Source: Mucilaginibacter ginsenosidivorax | GTDB lineage: Bacteria > Bacteroidota > Bacteroidia > Sphingobacteriales > Sphingobacteriaceae | Direction of reading: 5' to 3' | Assembly (NCBI RefSeq): GCF_007971525.1 | Contig: NZ_CP042437.1 | Location: 3,658,001 to 3,722,000, forward strand | Length of the DNA stretch: 64,000 nt | Shown: piece by piece, positions 61,660 through 64,000 of the stretch | Numbering within the stretch: position 1 is the first letter of the stretch | How the letters are laid out: every line of letters begins with the position of its first letter | Translations under genes and position numbers: made by a program | The notes under the pieces: generated by a model | Database searches by the model: none | Told to the model about the DNA's origin: nothing | The model's input: only the letters and a program-made list of their open reading frames with translations

Positions 61660-63489
61660 ATGAGCTTTACTATTAAAGGCAACCTACGCGGTTTGCTATG
61701 TTCTGATTGCGAGCTGCCGGTATCGGGCAACTCGGTAAAGGTTTACAAAACCTTTGATAGGGCCAACGAAACCCGGCTGGCCGTAGCCGATGCCAAACAA
61801 ACGTTTCACCAGGTTACCGATGCCGAACTGAAAGAAAAAGAAAAACTATTTATAGCCGAAGGCAAACTCCAGGATAACGGCGATTTTGTGATTGAGATAG
61901 GCGATAAAAGCGGTTACGAGGGTGGCACGCTTGATGTTGACTGGTATTGCGGCAATACCCCTATCAAAATCGGCCCGGGGCCAAAGAAAGACCTATCGCT
62001 CCAGTTTCATATTACCACGCTGCAGCCGGCATTTAAGCAAACCGACGGCGGGCAGGTTGCTTTTTTTGAATACAGGGTAGACCCTAAATGGTTTTGCCGC
62101 ATCCTTACCCTGTTAGATATCTGGGTGGTTTGTGGTATAGTAACCGACTGCGAAACTAAAAAGCCACTATCGGGTGTTAAAGTATTTGCCTACGATGTTG
62201 ACCTGATACAGGATGACACCTTGGGTAATGCCTATACAGATAGCAATGGCAAATTCACCATCGTATATCCGGGCGCCAATTTCAGGCAAACGCTGCTTTC
62301 GCCATTTTTAAATGTAGAGTGGCCCGCCGGCCCGGATTATTATTTCAGGGTGGAATCGTCATCAGGCGCCGTTTTGCTGCAGGAAGACCGCACCCGCGGC
62401 CGCCAAACCGACAGGCACAACGCGCACAATTGTTTCTGCGTAAAACTTTGCATAAAAGATGGCGGCATTTATACCAGCGATGTGCCCTGGTTTACATCGG
62501 TAGGTAAATTCAATATCACATCGGATATTGATGGCTCAGGCAAAACACTTACTACCAAATCTGGCGTTGGTGGTGTAGGTTATGGTTTCTTCAACTCGGT
62601 AAACCTGGTTGGCTACGCAACCAAAAAGGTGCCCACAGCACCTGCAAGCGCGTTACATTACCGCTTTTTATACTCGCTGGATAATGTGAATTACAGTCCC
62701 GTTACCAGCGCCCAGATGGACCCTACTCAGCTTAAGGTTGCCACCCGCCAAATTACCTGGAACGGGGGCCCCGCGTTTCAAAATGTGGTTATCGATTTGG
62801 GGCAACCTGCTTCGGTAGCGGATAGCATCCCGGCCGATAATTTCCCCAGCCCAATTGCCGATCATGTGCTTCATCCCGATGCCAATGGCTGGATAAGGGT
62901 TGATCAGCCCGCCCTGGATAATGGCTTTTACGGCCCGCTGGTTTTACTAAACACCAATACCATTATTGGCGGCGGCGATGCCAGCGCGGGTTTAACGCCC
63001 GGCAGCCCGGTTAGCGCGGCCAATCAAAAAAACGGCACAATGCTATACCTTAAGTTTCAAACAACCGATGATCCAAGCAACCCTGCATCAACCAATTTAA
63101 AAACACAATCTATCATCGGTAAAATATATGTAAACAACTGGAACGAGGTAAGCCTGCTTAAACTGGAAGAACTGTTTGCCGGTGGCGGCAGCGGTTGTAC
63201 CCCCGTACAATCACAAGCCCACGTTGATTATACGGTTGATCATGAATTAATAGGCAGCTGGAACATTGGGATATGGTCAAACGCAATAGGTAGCGTATCG
63301 GGCTTACCATCGGGCAATGTACCAAGGGGAAATGCCGCAGTGTATAACCTCGCAACAGCGGCCTTGTCGCCTGCATTTAGTACCTGGCCGTCATGCGCCT
63401 ACAGCTTAACGTTAAACACCGTACGTAAGTTAACCACAGGCGACTGGAACGATTATGTAAAAACAAACCAGGTTATTTTTTGCAAGTAA
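61660..63489 (+). CDS. Hypothetical multi-domain protein with carboxypeptidase-regulatory-like/transthyretin-like domains
   Basis: 609 residues from ATG 61660 (MSFTIKGNLRGLLCSDCELP); the open frame continues 54 codons upstream, but that stretch is the promoter and part of the dyad region. Two beta-sandwich repeats can be seen: residues 1-100, and about 155-260 (GIVTDCETKKPLSGVKVFAY, GNAYTDSNGKFTIVYPGANF), both resembling carboxypeptidase-regulatory-like domains. A C-terminal beta-rich region follows. There is no signal peptide, unusual for such domains, so it is cytoplasmic or secreted by a route without a cleavable signal. The shared dyad puts it in the same regulon as the 313-residue gene. 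Confidence 0.75.
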   Translation: MSFTIKGNLRGLLCSDCELPVSGNSVKVYKTFDRANETRLAVADAKQTFHQVTDAELKEKEKLFIAEGKLQDNGDFVIEIGDKSGYEGGTLDVDWYCGNTPIKIGPGPKKDLSLQFHITTLQPAFKQTDGGQVAFFEYRVDPKWFCRILTLLDIWVVCGIVTDCETKKPLSGVKVFAYDVDLIQDDTLGNAYTDSNGKFTIVYPGANFRQTLLSPFLNVEWPAGPDYYFRVESSSGAVLLQEDRTRGRQTDRHNAHNCFCVKLCIKDGGIYTSDVPWFTSVGKFNITSDIDGSGKTLTTKSGVGGVGYGFFNSVNLVGYATKKVPTAPASALHYRFLYSLDNVNYSPVTSAQMDPTQLKVATRQITWNGGPAFQNVVIDLGQPASVADSIPADNFPSPIADHVLHPDANGWIRVDQPALDNGFYGPLVLLNTNTIIGGGDASAGLTPGSPVSAANQKNGTMLYLKFQTTDDPSNPASTNLKTQSIIGKIYVNNWNEVSLLKLEELFAGGGSGCTPVQSQAHVDYTVDHELIGSWNIGIWSNAIGSVSGLPSGNVPRGNAAVYNLATAALSPAFSTWPSCAYSLTLNTVRKLTTGDWNDYVKTNQVIFCK

Positions 63490-63503
63490 AATAGCCGTTA
63501 AGG

Positions 63504-63536
63504 AAAAGGGCATCCTGTAACGGGGATGCCTTTTTT
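63504..63536. terminator. Terminator after the 609-residue gene
   Basis: GGCATCC (63509-63515) pairs with GGATGCC (63524-63530), followed by TTTTTT on the plus side and preceded by AAAA on the other, so it may serve both convergent genes. Confidence 0.85.
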
Positions 63537-63538
63537 GT

Positions 63539-64000
63539 TTAAAAGAGCCTCAAAATATAAGAGAATTCGTAAACGATAAATAAAATTACCAGTATGGCAT
63601 GAAACGTTTTGTTGTTCACTTTCATGGCTACCATGCATAATACAAAATGGCTGATGTTGCGGATAGGATATTCCAACGTATAATGGCTATAGTAAGCCTG
63701 TCCTTTTATAAAAGTATCAACCATATCTAACAGGTAACTTGCACCTAATATGCCGAATATCCATTTGCGGCGCGAATAAAAGTAATCGTTGTAATCTTTA
63801 TAGTCGTTCAGGTCTTCCGGGTATAGCAGGGCGCATACGCTGTAATAAATTACAATGTAAAAGATCACAAAGAAATACTCCAGGAACAGCCAGTGTTTAA
63901 TATCATGCAGGTTAAACTCCCACCACCAAAAATGCAGCAGCAACAGGAACATGTAAAAAGCCCAGAGGTTGTGCACCCAGTAAGGTTTGTTGCGCCCAGG
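63539..64000 (-). CDS. Polytopic membrane protein, N-terminus beyond the window
   Basis: The frame is open to the right edge of the window, so this is the C-terminal part (154 residues visible). About four membrane spans are seen (LWAFYMFLLLLHFWWWEF; LEYFFVIFYIVIYYSVCAL; IFGILGASYLLDMVDTF; HAILVILFIVYEFSYIL). The internal GTG at 63976 is not a credible start because RNKPYWVHNLW reads on upstream. No family recognised. It is convergent with the 609-residue gene. Confidence 0.7.
   Translation of the reverse strand, partial: PGRNKPYWVHNLWAFYMFLLLLHFWWWEFNLHDIKHWLFLEYFFVIFYIVIYYSVCALLYPEDLNDYKDYNDYFYSRRKWIFGILGASYLLDMVDTFIKGQAYYSHYTLEYPIRNISHFVLCMVAMKVNNKTFHAILVILFIVYEFSYILRLF

Overview
The window looks like a chromosome segment from a Bacteroidota bacterium of the Sphingobacteriaceae, most like Mucilaginibacter or Pedobacter. 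The grounds are SusC/SusD nutrient-uptake genes, two proteins with type IX secretion type-B sorting tails, promoters of the TTG-N20-TAnnTTTG kind, tRNA genes without encoded CCA, BfmA/BtgA and DUF5712-type mobilization genes, and a Ser-substituted (IntDOT-like) integrase. The species cannot be named from this alone.

Left chromosomal part (1-21.3 kb). It opens with the end of a fructan utilization locus: SusC tail, SusD lipoprotein and a GH32 fructanase. Then come a Crp/Fnr-like regulator, gcvP, a 1149-residue secreted adhesin-like protein, pdxJ, a polysaccharide deacetylase, murQ, an S41 protease, a small lipoprotein, der, era and initiator tRNA-fMet. Between 13.5 and 18.6 kb the intergenic gaps hold a family of long nested inverted repeats made of ATGTGCAGATTTCAGAT-like words. 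A decayed, frameshifted insertion sequence follows the tRNA.

Integrated island (21.3-48.8 kb). About 27.5 kb lies between a duplicated tRNA-Glu 3' end (21293-21315) and the intact tRNA-Glu (48758-48829). A tyrosine integrase sits just inside the intact tRNA, and 15-bp inverted arm-type sites lie inside both ends. Cargo, left to right: a LuxR-type membrane regulator split by a 13-bp tandem duplication; a large two-protein RHS module with a possible papain-fold C-terminus and a downstream lipoprotein that could be its immunity partner; a T9SS-sorted protein; a three-gene HEPN cassette in which one gene is a fusion of the other two; an XRE regulator; mobilization genes (DUF5712 relaxase-like, BfmA/BtgA) with a candidate oriT; two small DNA-binding proteins; a one-gene defence candidate (PD-(D/E)XK nuclease fused to a STAND-type ATPase); a second recombinase; and a zeta-toxin-like pair.

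Right chromosomal part (48.8-64 kb). A co-directional run encodes a DUF427 protein, a FAD disulfide oxidoreductase, an EgtV/EgtU-like ABC importer, EgtB and EgtD. Together these look like an ergothioneine synthesis-plus-uptake operon. A phytanoyl-CoA dioxygenase-like gene faces an AraC regulator. Next is a NarL-type two-component system with a membrane partner, and then a small unexplained locus. In that locus two divergent genes encode proteins sharing a PCPGSxGCP motif, and two genes are each preceded (about 170-180 bp) by a nearly identical 36-bp dyad. A membrane-protein gene runs off the right end.
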